Part shown: positions 6,017 through 12,462 of the stretch, piece by piece | Numbering within the stretch: the first letter of the stretch is position 1 | Layout: the number at the start of each line of letters is the position of its first letter | NCBI GenBank assembly: GCA_025057695.1 | Contig: JANWVB010000021.1 | Coordinates: 1-15,920, forward strand | Direction: 5' to 3' | Source of the DNA: Patescibacteria group bacterium | GTDB taxonomy: Bacteria; Patescibacteriota; Microgenomatia; UBA8517 | DNA: 15,920 nucleotides | Notes under the pieces: model-generated | The model's input: only the letters and a program-made list of their open reading frames with translations | Told to the model about the DNA's origin: nothing | Database searches by the model: none | Made by a program: the position numbers and the translations under genes

Positions 6017-6229
6017 ATGGGAAAAATTCTGCATATACACATCCCAAATCAAAAAACCAAATATGAAGAATTGCTTATTCTTGTACCAACAATCACTTTT
6101 GCCATTGTAATGCTTTCCTATATCATTGCCGAAAGTTACCTTTCCACTAAAAAAAGTAGTATGTTAATTGATCATTCTATGGTGGATAATAGAAAAAGCA
6201 TCTTGTCCGAAGCAGAAACTTCCCCTTGA
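6017..6229 (+). CDS. Small membrane protein of unknown function, 70 residues
   Basis: I start at ATG 6017. The frame is open upstream to a TTG at 5972, but that would overlap the preceding small ORF and adds residues unlike a natural N-terminus. The product has a polar N-terminus (MGKILHIHIPNQKTKYEE), one membrane helix at about residues 19-42 (LLILVPTITFAIVMLSYIIA) and a polar tail with several Ser and Asp. There is no Shine-Dalgarno. No family is recognised. The TGA stop overlaps the -35 hexamer of the next small gene. Confidence 0.55.
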   Translation: MGKILHIHIPNQKTKYEELLILVPTITFAIVMLSYIIAESYLSTKKSSMLIDHSMVDNRKSILSEAETSP

Positions 6230-6255
6230 CAAAATCTTTAAAAAAGATCTATGAT
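6226..6255 (+). promoter_or_regulatory. Promoter for the 59-residue membrane protein
   Basis: TTGACA at 6226-6231, an 18-base spacer and TATGAT at 6250-6255, predicting a start near 6262 and a leader of about 12 bases without a Shine-Dalgarno. The spacer contains a short inverted repeat (ATCTTT and AAAGAT) that could be a protein-binding site. Confidence 0.55.
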
Positions 6256-6274
6256 TAAAATTACAAACTGAAAT

Positions 6275-6454
6275 ATGGATTTATTGCCCAAAAGTCACAC
6301 TTTAATGTATCTCTCGGCTTTGGTTCTTGTTTTGATGGGTATTATGGCCATTAGTTTGTCAAACTCAAACAGACAAAATGTTTACTCTTCTTATGCCGCA
6401 GTTAGCAAAACAAGTTCTAGCGTCAAAGATCACCCTTTGTCTCCCAATTACTGA
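6275..6454 (+). CDS. Small membrane protein of unknown function, 59 residues
   Basis: ATG 6275 to TGA 6452-6454. The N-terminus MDLLPKSHTLMYLSALVLVL leads into a membrane helix at about residues 10-28, followed by a polar Ser/Asn/Lys-rich tail ending in DHPLSPNY. The shape resembles an N-anchored protein with a short exported tail, like the 70-residue neighbour. A TTGACA-type promoter just upstream supports it as a real gene. No domain is recognised. Confidence 0.55.
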   Translation: MDLLPKSHTLMYLSALVLVLMGIMAISLSNSNRQNVYSSYAAVSKTSSSVKDHPLSPNY

Positions 6455-6673
6455 TTAATGATTAAATAATTCGCCACTTTGTCATTTTGCTTGTTATGGC
6501 AATTTTTCAATTTTGAGATAATTCCTAAGTTTGTAGTTTGTCTTTAAAAAATTGACAACCAACCAGAATGTTAAATCATCAAACCAAAACCAATTATATT
6601 ACATAAAATATAAACAAACATTTTTTTACTTCAAAGTAACAAATAACAAGCACTTGGACAAAAATCAAACCCA

Positions 6674-6772
6674 ATGTTCAAAGAAATTCCAACTTGCCTA
6701 AAAGCTAAAATAATAGCCAAAATCTTCAAGAAAAAGTTCAAAACCATCAATAACCTATTGACACAATTTTAA
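6674..6772 (+). CDS. Marginal 32-residue cationic ORF
   Basis: ATG 6674 to TAA 6770-6772. The product begins MFKEIPTCLKAKIIAKIFKK and is strongly basic, with Lys spaced among Ile, Leu and Phe as in an amphipathic helix. No Shine-Dalgarno is seen, and its end overlaps the -35 box of the following gene. It may be a chance frame in AT-rich DNA. Confidence 0.2.
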   Translation: MFKEIPTCLKAKIIAKIFKKKFKTINNLLTQF

Positions 6773-6787
6773 AAAACAAATTAATAT
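6758..6787 (+). promoter_or_regulatory. Promoter of the lamin-tail-domain gene
   Basis: TTGACA at 6758-6763 with TAATAT at 6782-6787 (18-base spacer), or TTAATA one base earlier with 17. The predicted start is near 6794, leaving about 25 bases of leader. Confidence 0.55.
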
Positions 6788-6818
6788 CAATTAGTTTAAA
6801 TTTATCTTGAGTTTCTAA

Positions 6819-7817
6819 ATGAAAAAAGTTCTGCCTTCTTTAGTAGTAATTTTAGCTCCAATTTTTGTTTTGTTCTCTTTGTTTTTTTTATCTAAAAAAG
6901 CAATTCCCGTTTTATCAGCCACAGCAAACCATGTCGTAATCTCAGAAGTGCAAATTGCAGGCACAACATCCACAGATGAGTTTGTGGAGCTTTATAACCC
7001 AACAAATGAAGATGTGGACATAAACGGGTGGAAATTGGCCAGAAAGACAGCCGCAGGCACAGAACCGCTTGATTTAGTCGCTAGCCTGTCAGGCACAATT
7101 CAATCCAAAAGTTATTTTTTAATTGCAAGCGAATCCTATGATGGTGAAGTAGTGCCAGACGTGATTTATGCGACTTCAAGCGGAAGTATCGCAAACAATA
7201 ACACAGTTTTATTATACGCAAATCAACAGGCAACTATAGTAATAGACAAGCTAGGACTGGGAAGTGCAAACGATCGTGAAACTCAAACAGTTGCTAATCC
7301 TTCAGCTAATAAAAGTGTGGAAAGAAAAGCGCATCAAGGGTCGACATCTGAAAGTATGGCTGTTGGCGGGAATGATGAATTTTTAGGAAATGGCGAAGAC
7401 TCTGACAACAACAACGCTGACTTTGTTCCTCGCAACAATCCTCAACCACAAAATTCTAAATCACCAAAAGAACCAGTGCCAACGCCAACTTCTTCGCCTA
7501 CATCAACTTCAACTCCGACACCAACACAAACGCAAACTCCCACACCAAGTCCAACAAACACTCCAACAAATATTCCTACTCAAACTCCAAGTCCTACTAG
7601 CACAGTAACACCAAGCGTAACCTTGACTCTAACTTCATCTCCTACACCAACTCCAACTTTATCCTTAAGTCCTACTCCAACTCCTCCACAAAATAATGGC
7701 AAGATAATTGCTTTATTCCCATTTGGAGAGAAACCTCTTGTATGCAAGCTTGATTATAAAGAGAGATCAACTCTGTTTTTCACAGTGTGGTTACCAGTAA
7801 TTTCTTGTTCTAGATAA
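6819..7817 (+). CDS. Secreted lamin-tail-domain protein with a Pro/Thr/Ser-rich stalk
   Basis: A 332-residue surface or secreted protein. Residues 1 to about 33 form a signal sequence or anchor (VLPSLVVILAPIFVLFSLFF). A lamin-tail domain follows at about 38-210. Its landmarks are VISEVQIAGTTSTDEFVELYNP, the Gly-Trp turn INGWKLARK, SVERK and the closing DFVPRNNPQPQNS. A low-complexity stalk at about 217-290 is made of Pro-Thr and Ser-Pro repeats. The last 40 residues contain FPFGEKPLVCKLDY and a hydrophobic patch (STLFFTVWLPVISC) with two cysteines, possibly a surface-retention signal. Lamin-tail proteins in bacteria are usually extracellular; the exact role is unknown. The 24-residue peptide gene follows 43 bases later before a shared terminator. 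Confidence 0.85.
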   Translation: MKKVLPSLVVILAPIFVLFSLFFLSKKAIPVLSATANHVVISEVQIAGTTSTDEFVELYNPTNEDVDINGWKLARKTAAGTEPLDLVASLSGTIQSKSYFLIASESYDGEVVPDVIYATSSGSIANNNTVLLYANQQATIVIDKLGLGSANDRETQTVANPSANKSVERKAHQGSTSESMAVGGNDEFLGNGEDSDNNNADFVPRNNPQPQNSKSPKEPVPTPTSSPTSTSTPTPTQTQTPTPSPTNTPTNIPTQTPSPTSTVTPSVTLTLTSSPTPTPTLSLSPTPTPPQNNGKIIALFPFGEKPLVCKLDYKERSTLFFTVWLPVISCSR

Positions 7818-7845
7818 GCAAGCAATTTTTTTAATTTTGCACGTC

Positions 7846-7855
7846 AGGAGGTGAT
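7846..7855 (+). promoter_or_regulatory. Full-length Shine-Dalgarno (AGGAGGTGAT)
   Basis: All ten bases match the complement of the 16S rRNA 3' end. The core GGAGG ends nine bases before the ATG at 7861. It is the strongest ribosome-binding site in the window and decides the start of the 24-residue ORF. Confidence 0.85.
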
Positions 7856-7860
7856 TCAAA

Positions 7861-7935
7861 ATGGCAGTAAAGAAAAAAACAACAAAAAAATCAGTCGCAA
7901 AAAAGACAAAAAAGACTACTAAGAAAAAAAGGTAG
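7861..7935 (+). CDS. 24-residue Lys/Thr-rich basic peptide
   Basis: ATG 7861 to TAG 7933-7935. After Met-Ala-Val the chain is almost only Lys and Thr with single Ser, Val, Ala and a final Arg; it starts MAVKKKTTKKSVAKKTKK. It has 14 lysines and no acidic residue, so it should bind nucleic acid, like the Lys-rich tails of bacterial H1-type histones or very small basic ribosomal proteins. The frame is backed by a perfect Shine-Dalgarno and an intrinsic terminator 15 bases after the stop. This makes it much more credible than its length suggests and points to high expression. It may be cotranscribed with the lamin-tail gene. Function unknown. Confidence 0.75.
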   Translation: MAVKKKTTKKSVAKKTKKTTKKKR

Positions 7936-7950
7936 TTTTTGATTATAATT

Positions 7951-7997
7951 AAAACAACTCATATCTAGTTTTTGATTTGAGTTGTTTTTTGTTTTTT
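7951..7997 (+). terminator. Intrinsic terminator after the basic peptide gene
   Basis: AAAACAACTCA (7951-7961) pairs perfectly with TGAGTTGTTTT (7978-7988), extended by ATC/GAT inside the loop, and is followed by two T-runs. It ends the unit containing the lamin-tail protein and the basic peptide. Confidence 0.85.
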
Positions 7998-8252
7998 ATT
8001 ATTTCAATCTAATTCTTCGTATTTTAACTTCAATTTATTAAAAAGTTTATTTTTTAGTTTTAGAAATCGCAAATAAACTTCAGTGACAAAAAAGACATTT
8101 CAAAGTTTAAACTTCATCAAAAAAATTCGTTAAAACACTTAAATTTAGATATAAAGCAAAAATTTATTGTCGTGTAATAAAATAACAGTTGATAGCTAGT
8201 CCAAAAATAATCTAAACTTAAGACTAAAGACTAATACAAAAACCCGCTTAAA

Positions 8253-8258
8253 TAAAAT
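8253..8258 (+). promoter_or_regulatory. Candidate -10 box for the transporter gene
   Basis: TAAAAT seven bases before the ATG at 8266, predicting a leaderless transcript. No good -35 is present at 16-18 bases. The 255-base gap before it (7998-8252) shows no gene; it holds a 12-bp palindrome AAGTTTAAACTT at 8103-8114. Confidence 0.35.
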
Positions 8259-8265
8259 CCTAAAA

Positions 8266-9666
8266 ATGTCAACAGTCAACAAAAACCTGCCAGATCCTTT
8301 GCCTCTAAAAAAATTAATAGGTCCAAGTTTTATAATATTAGGTGTTGGACTTGGGAGTGGCGAATTAATTCTGTGGCCATATTTATCAGCCAATTTTGGT
8401 CTCGGGATAATATGGGCGGCTGTGCTTGGGATTACTCTTCAATTTTTTATTAACATGGAGATAGAACGCTACACTTTGGCCACGGGTGAAAGCATATTTG
8501 CCGGTTTGAAAAGAAAGTACGGCTTTTTCATGCCATATTGGTTTATAGCCACAACTCTTATCCCTTGGATCTGGCCCGGGATTGTGGCTTCAGCGGCCAC
8601 AGTTTTGGCTAAGTCTATCGGAATTGAATACTCGGGAATGATAGGAGTTATACTACTTTTTGCTATTGGCATAATTTACGGATTAGGAGACATTGTTTAC
8701 AAGACACAAGAAACAGTACAAAAAGCAATAATACTAGTGGGCGTACCTTTTGTTTTGTTAATAACATTTGTTTTTGCTAAAACCAAAGATTGGATATCTC
8801 TTGCCGAAGGTTTGGTTGGTAAAGGAGAAAATTATTGGTTTTTACCAGATGCTTTGCCATGGGCGATATTTTTAAGCGCGCTTGCTTTCGCAGGCGCCGG
8901 CGGCAACTTAAATCTCGCTCAATCGCTTTATGTCAAAGAAAAAGGTTACGGCATGGCCGCAAATTCAGGAAATATAACAAATGTACTAAAGGGCAAGTCA
9001 GCTTCAATCAAAATAGAAGGAGAGCCATTTAGTCAAACTACCAAAAATATCAAAAGGTTTCAAATTTGGTGGAAACGCATAAATATTGAGCATTTTGTGG
9101 TATTTTGGGCTACAGGAGCTTTTACTATGATCATGTTATCTCTTTTGGCGTATTCTACCGTTTATGGAGTTAGCGGAGTAAGCGCAGGCATATCATTTGT
9201 TATAAAGGAAGCAGAGCAAATTTCAAAGTTGGCAAATCCTGCGTTGGGAACGTTTTTTTTAGTTATGGTAGGAGTAATGCTTTTTGGCACTCAATTTAAC
9301 GTTTATGGATCAAACGCTAGAATAGCAAGTGAAAATTTAGTTTTAGCCAATCAAAAATTATTTAAAGTCAAAAATATTTCAAACTACTTCTATATTTTTT
9401 TATGGACGCAGATTATAGGTGGCACAATTGTATTTCTGCTTGGATTTGCTGAACCATTAGCGCTTGTAACAATAAGCGGAATTTTAAACGCATTTGCTAT
9501 GTTTACATATACAGGGCTAATTTTATACATGAATAAAACTGTCTTGCCAAATTCCGCAAAACCAAATCTATTTCGCACAATAGCCGTATCTCTTGCCTTT
9601 TTGTTTTATGGAGCTTTTAGTTTATTTACAATATATCGTTATTTTGGTCATTACATTATAAAGTAG
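8266..9666 (+). CDS. NRAMP-related transporter lacking the classical metal-binding motifs
   Basis: An integral membrane transporter of 466 residues with about 11 hydrophobic segments, related to the NRAMP (SLC11) family in the LeuT fold. In TM1, where classical NRAMPs carry Asp-Pro-Gly-Asn, this protein reads GLGSGELILWPYL (residues 28-40). In TM6, where the classical motif is Met-Pro-His, it reads AGAGGNLNLAQSLYVKEKGYG (about 209-228). This matches a divergent NRAMP-like clade known from several phyla rather than true Mn/Fe importers, so the substrate is uncertain and could be another divalent cation. The ATG lacks a Shine-Dalgarno and sits seven bases after TAAAAT. The anchored hydrolase starts 13 bases after its stop, probably in one operon. 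Confidence 0.8.
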   Translation: MSTVNKNLPDPLPLKKLIGPSFIILGVGLGSGELILWPYLSANFGLGIIWAAVLGITLQFFINMEIERYTLATGESIFAGLKRKYGFFMPYWFIATTLIPWIWPGIVASAATVLAKSIGIEYSGMIGVILLFAIGIIYGLGDIVYKTQETVQKAIILVGVPFVLLITFVFAKTKDWISLAEGLVGKGENYWFLPDALPWAIFLSALAFAGAGGNLNLAQSLYVKEKGYGMAANSGNITNVLKGKSASIKIEGEPFSQTTKNIKRFQIWWKRINIEHFVVFWATGAFTMIMLSLLAYSTVYGVSGVSAGISFVIKEAEQISKLANPALGTFFLVMVGVMLFGTQFNVYGSNARIASENLVLANQKLFKVKNISNYFYIFLWTQIIGGTIVFLLGFAEPLALVTISGILNAFAMFTYTGLILYMNKTVLPNSAKPNLFRTIAVSLAFLFYGAFSLFTIYRYFGHYIIK

Positions 9667-9679
9667 ATGTCATTTCTTC

Positions 9680-10780
9680 ATGAAAAATATTATTATAGTC
9701 ACCTTTATATCTTTATTCTTTTTCTTCTTAGGATGGCAAACAAATGACAAACTGTTTTACAAAGCAAAATCAGAATCTAAAAAAGACACCAGCAGAATTG
9801 AACAAGCTGAAAACCTATCAAGATACTCAATTGAGAAGTTATCTCATTACTTAATTCAAGTTAAACATTTATTAATCACAGATTTATTGACGGAAACTAG
9901 CAAACATTCTTCGTATAAGTTCGTTTTGGAATTTGCGCCTGATCCAGAAAAAAACCATGTGAAAAAAGTCACAGGTAGAATAACTATACCTAAAAACCCA
10001 CAAGAAACAAAACCGGCAATTGTGATAATGCTCAGAGGATATGTGGACAAAACAATATACAAAACCGGAGATGGTAGTCGCAACGCCGCCAATTTTTTGT
10101 CAGAAAACGGATACATAACTATTGCCCCTGATTTTTTAGGGTATGGGGAGTCAGATACAGAGTCTTCTAATATATTTGAAGCAAGATTCCAGACATACAC
10201 CACAGTTTTGGCTCTTTTGAACATATTTGAAAATGAGATAAACAGTGAAAAAATAATTGCGAGAAATTTAAACTCAGAAATAGCTAATTTATTAACACAG
10301 AGAAAACAGGTTTTTATATGGGGACATTCAAATGGAGGGCAAATAGCTTTAACCGTTCTTGCAATCACTAGCAAAAATTATCCAACGGTCCTGTGGGCAC
10401 CAGTTACAAAACCTTTCCCTTATTCAGTTTTATATTACACCGACGAGTCTGTCGATGAAGGCAAGTTCATAAGAAAAGAGTTGGCCAAATTTGAAAAAGA
10501 AAATCAAGTAGATTTATTTTCATTTACCAACTATTTGGATAAAATAAACACGGAAATTCAAATACATCAGGGAGAAAGAGATAACGCAGTGCCAGTTTCA
10601 TGGAATAATGAAATTGTCATGAAGCTAAAACAAAAAAATAAAAATGTTTCATACTACACATACAAGTTAGCAGACCATAATATGAGACCTGAATGGGAAA
10701 ATGTAATGAGGAAAACATTTGATTTTTATGAATCAAAACTAAATAACACCCAAAACTTAATAAACCAATCTCATATGTAA
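9680..10780 (+). CDS. Membrane-anchored alpha/beta hydrolase
   Basis: A serine hydrolase of 366 residues, probably outside the membrane. It has an N-terminal hydrophobic anchor (about 3-18, IIIVTFISLFFFFLGW), a helical linker to about 75, then an alpha/beta hydrolase domain of the prolyl-oligopeptidase/dienelactone-hydrolase type. Landmarks are the oxyanion-region strand AIVIMLRGY (113-121), DFLGYGESD (151-159), the nucleophile elbow GHSNGG with Ser217, Asp301 in IHQGERDNAVP and His333 in LADHNM. The full triad is therefore present. Substrate (ester or peptide) cannot be told from sequence. It follows the transporter by 13 bases with no Shine-Dalgarno, so coupling or reinitiation is likely. 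Confidence 0.82.
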   Translation: MKNIIIVTFISLFFFFLGWQTNDKLFYKAKSESKKDTSRIEQAENLSRYSIEKLSHYLIQVKHLLITDLLTETSKHSSYKFVLEFAPDPEKNHVKKVTGRITIPKNPQETKPAIVIMLRGYVDKTIYKTGDGSRNAANFLSENGYITIAPDFLGYGESDTESSNIFEARFQTYTTVLALLNIFENEINSEKIIARNLNSEIANLLTQRKQVFIWGHSNGGQIALTVLAITSKNYPTVLWAPVTKPFPYSVLYYTDESVDEGKFIRKELAKFEKENQVDLFSFTNYLDKINTEIQIHQGERDNAVPVSWNNEIVMKLKQKNKNVSYYTYKLADHNMRPEWENVMRKTFDFYESKLNNTQNLINQSHM

Positions 10781-10815
10781 AAAGGAAAACAAATTTTATA
10801 AAATATATGCGGTAT

Positions 10816-10986
10816 ATGAAATCGAAAAACAAAACACTTTCAAATCCCAATCCAGTTGGGCCAGGGTTTAGAACACCTAGCGCATTTAGAGCTTCCATAT
10901 TTTCAAAAGGAAATGGCTTGGACAGAAAGATTCAAACTGCACAAATCAAATCTAATCAATTGCGTAAAACACAGCACAAAGGTTAA
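10816..10986 (+). CDS. Small basic protein of unknown function, 56 residues
   Basis: ATG 10816 to TAA 10984-10986; an in-frame ATG at 10807 would add three residues. The product contains NPNPVGPGFRTPSAFRASIF, then a basic C-terminal half ending RKTQHKG. It is rich in Pro, Gly, Lys and Gln and has no membrane segment. The local G+C is higher than in the flanking spacers and codon choice looks protein-like, which supports a real gene. TATAAAAT just upstream may serve as the -10 region, giving a very short leader and no Shine-Dalgarno. No family is recognised. Confidence 0.5.
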   Translation: MKSKNKTLSNPNPVGPGFRTPSAFRASIFSKGNGLDRKIQTAQIKSNQLRKTQHKG

Positions 10987-11128
10987 CTATCAACTGAAGC
11001 TCTCAAAACAATCTAAACTCAAACAACAAAATAGCTAACAACTTGACATCTAAAATTTACAAAACCTTTAAAATCCAATAGTTGACAAGATATTCTTAAA
11101 GATGTTAAACTAACACCCTTTTAAAAAT

Positions 11129-11157
11129 TTGTCGGATTAAAATCTAAGAAATAAAAT
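11129..11157 (+). promoter_or_regulatory. Promoter of the 80-residue protein, leaderless geometry
   Basis: TTGTCG at 11129-11134, a 17-base spacer and TAAAAT at 11152-11157. The ATG at 11164 follows after six bases, so transcription should begin at or next to the start codon. Confidence 0.55.
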
Positions 11158-11163
11158 ATATAT

Positions 11164-11406
11164 ATGAAAGCAGTTCTAAAAAAGGATCTAGGACAACATA
11201 AAATTGGAACAGTGCTTCATTATAATGGCTACGTGTTCGCAACAGGTCATGTAACAATTATGGCTGAGGATGTTTTTACAGACAGCGAACTTTTTGAAAT
11301 CTTGGAGCACAATTCTCACGAAGAAAGTGTATTAGACAAATTTCGCAAAGCCAATTATGACGAGAAAAATTTAAACAATGTTGATTTATCTTCCGAAAGT
11401 TTTTAG
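11164..11406 (+). CDS. Hypothetical protein, 80 residues
   Basis: A small soluble protein with a beta-rich first half (MKAVLKKDLGQHKIGTVLHY, then NGYVFATGHVTIMAEDVFTD) and an acidic, probably helical or disordered second half (DSELFEILEHNSHEESVLDK). The overall charge is acidic. I recognise no domain; the first half could be a small beta-barrel. It has its own promoter with leaderless spacing and is followed by a weak terminator and then the trigger factor promoter, so it is probably monocistronic. Confidence 0.65.
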   Translation: MKAVLKKDLGQHKIGTVLHYNGYVFATGHVTIMAEDVFTDSELFEILEHNSHEESVLDKFRKANYDEKNLNNVDLSSESF

Positions 11407-11426
11407 AATTTTAACGATTCTATAAG

Positions 11427-11471
11427 AACCTTTAAAGCTTGCCAGAATAAGACTTTGGGTTGATTTTTTTT
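11427..11471 (+). terminator. Probable terminator with imperfect stem
   Basis: AACC and AAAG (11427-11437) pair with CTTT and GGTT (11453-11461) with an internal bulge, followed by an eight-T run (11464-11471). The T-run runs directly into the -35 of the next promoter. Confidence 0.45.
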
Positions 11472-11498
11472 GAATTCTTGCTTAATTTGTTGTAAAAT
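11470..11498 (+). promoter_or_regulatory. Trigger factor promoter, leaderless geometry
   Basis: TTGAAT at 11470-11475, a 17-base spacer and TAAAAT at 11493-11498. The ATG at 11506 lies seven bases after the -10 box, which is where transcription itself should start. This argues against the upstream in-frame ATG at 11470, which would lie inside the promoter. Confidence 0.7.
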
Positions 11499-11505
11499 CG
11501 TGCGG

Positions 11506-12411
11506 ATGAAAAGTCAACACAAATCTAAAAAGGGATCAAAAAACAAAGCTTCTTTCACCGTTGCCCGATCTAACAATGGGAACATCCAAATCACTTTTAC
11601 TTTTCCAAAAGAAGAGGTGAAAAAAGCCGAAGAAAAAGCTTTAAAAGAGCTAGGAGAAAGTATAACTGTGCCTGGATTCAGAAAAGGCAAGGCGCCATTT
11701 GAAAAAGTAAAAGCTCATGTTTCTCAACAAAAGTTAATTGAAAAAGTATTAACAATATTGTTGCCAGAAAAGCTTTCCGAAGCTATTTCAAGTAACAATA
11801 TCAAGCCAGCAATTTATCCTAAATTTGAACTAATAAAAACAAAAGAAGATGAAGATTGGGAGGTAAGAGCCATCACTGCCGAAATCCCGGAATTTTCTCT
11901 TGATAATTACAAGGAAAAATTGGCAGGAGAAATTAGATCCAAAAAAATAGTTAAATCAAACAAAAAGCCCCAGAATGAGATGACAAGAAATCAAAAACAA
12001 GAAATTCTTCTTAAGGCTCTTGTTGATGTAGTTGAAGTTAATATACCACCACTTTTAATCAAAGAAGAACTAGATTCTAGATTGGCACAACTTCTGCAGA
12101 GAATAGAAAAATTAGGACTTACCCTAGAGAACTATTTGAATGCCATTGGCAAAAATCCTGAAAAACTAAGACAGGAATACGAAAGCGACGTAAGAAATTC
12201 AATAGCCCTAGATGTTATACTTACTAAAATTGCTGAAAAAGAAAAGATTGAAGTTGACCAAGAAGAATTAGAAAAAGCGTTAGAAGTAGCAGGTTCAGAT
12301 CCGCAAATGAGAAAGCAGTTAGAATCGCAAGCACAAGTTAACTTTATCAAAACAGTGCTTATTAAAAGAAAGGTATTGGACCACTTGACTTTGCTTTGGG
12401 ATAGTGTCTAA
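11506..12411 (+). CDS. tig: Trigger factor without the peptidyl-prolyl isomerase domain
   Basis: Ribosome-associated chaperone for nascent chains, 301 residues from the ATG at 11506. A Lys-rich N-terminal extension (residues 1-14) precedes the ribosome-binding domain (about 15-140), with the signature loop GFRKGKAP at 57-64. A basic linker (about 143-160) then leads straight into the helical substrate-binding C-terminal domain (about 160-301, starting KQEILLKALVDVVEVNIPPL). The FKBP-type isomerase domain that normally sits between them is missing, explaining a length well below the usual 430 or so. The frame is open upstream to ATG 11470, but those extra codons lie within the promoter. It is followed by genes for an unknown protein and two peptidases. 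Confidence 0.9.
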   Translation: MKSQHKSKKGSKNKASFTVARSNNGNIQITFTFPKEEVKKAEEKALKELGESITVPGFRKGKAPFEKVKAHVSQQKLIEKVLTILLPEKLSEAISSNNIKPAIYPKFELIKTKEDEDWEVRAITAEIPEFSLDNYKEKLAGEIRSKKIVKSNKKPQNEMTRNQKQEILLKALVDVVEVNIPPLLIKEELDSRLAQLLQRIEKLGLTLENYLNAIGKNPEKLRQEYESDVRNSIALDVILTKIAEKEKIEVDQEELEKALEVAGSDPQMRKQLESQAQVNFIKTVLIKRKVLDHLTLLWDSV

Positions 12412-12419
12412 AAGAATAA

Positions 12420-12448
12420 TTGAAATAAAATAAGCCTATCAATACAAT
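12420..12448 (+). promoter_or_regulatory. Promoter of the coiled-coil protein gene
   Basis: TTGAAA at 12420-12425, a 17-base spacer and TACAAT at 12443-12448. The ATG is 14 bases beyond the -10 box, giving a leader of roughly seven bases and no Shine-Dalgarno. Confidence 0.5.
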
Positions 12449-12462
12449 CAAACTTAACAAAA

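Larger units (their letters stand above)
6455..6818. other. Low-coding intergenic region before the lamin-tail gene
   Basis: A 364-base AT-rich gap. It contains one marginal ORF (6674-6772, listed separately) and the promoter of the next gene. I see no tRNA, terminator or repeat of note in the rest. Confidence 0.4.

Noticed and set aside
5597..6818. Degraded mobile element or phage remnant as explanation for the gene-poor stretch
   Set aside because: No transposase or integrase fragment, no terminal inverted repeats or target duplications were found, and the adjacent tRNA 3' end is not repeated nearby.
7467..7690. Tandem DNA repeat in the lamin-tail gene
   Set aside because: The repetition is at the protein level (Pro-Thr and Ser-Pro) with varied codons, so it is a low-complexity linker rather than a DNA repeat array.
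8103..8114. 12-bp palindrome AAGTTTAAACTT as an operator
   Set aside because: A single AT-rich palindrome about 150 bases from the nearest ATG, with no second copy, is not enough to call a regulatory site.
10856..11038. Plus-strand ORF of 60 codons
   Set aside because: It overlaps the 56-residue ORF at 10816-10986 in another frame, and the latter has the better composition and an upstream -10-like sequence.
11470..11505. Upstream ATG of the trigger factor frame
   Set aside because: The extra codons coincide with a TTGAAT-17-TAAAAT promoter placed to start transcription at the ATG at 11506, and their product does not resemble a trigger factor N-terminus.
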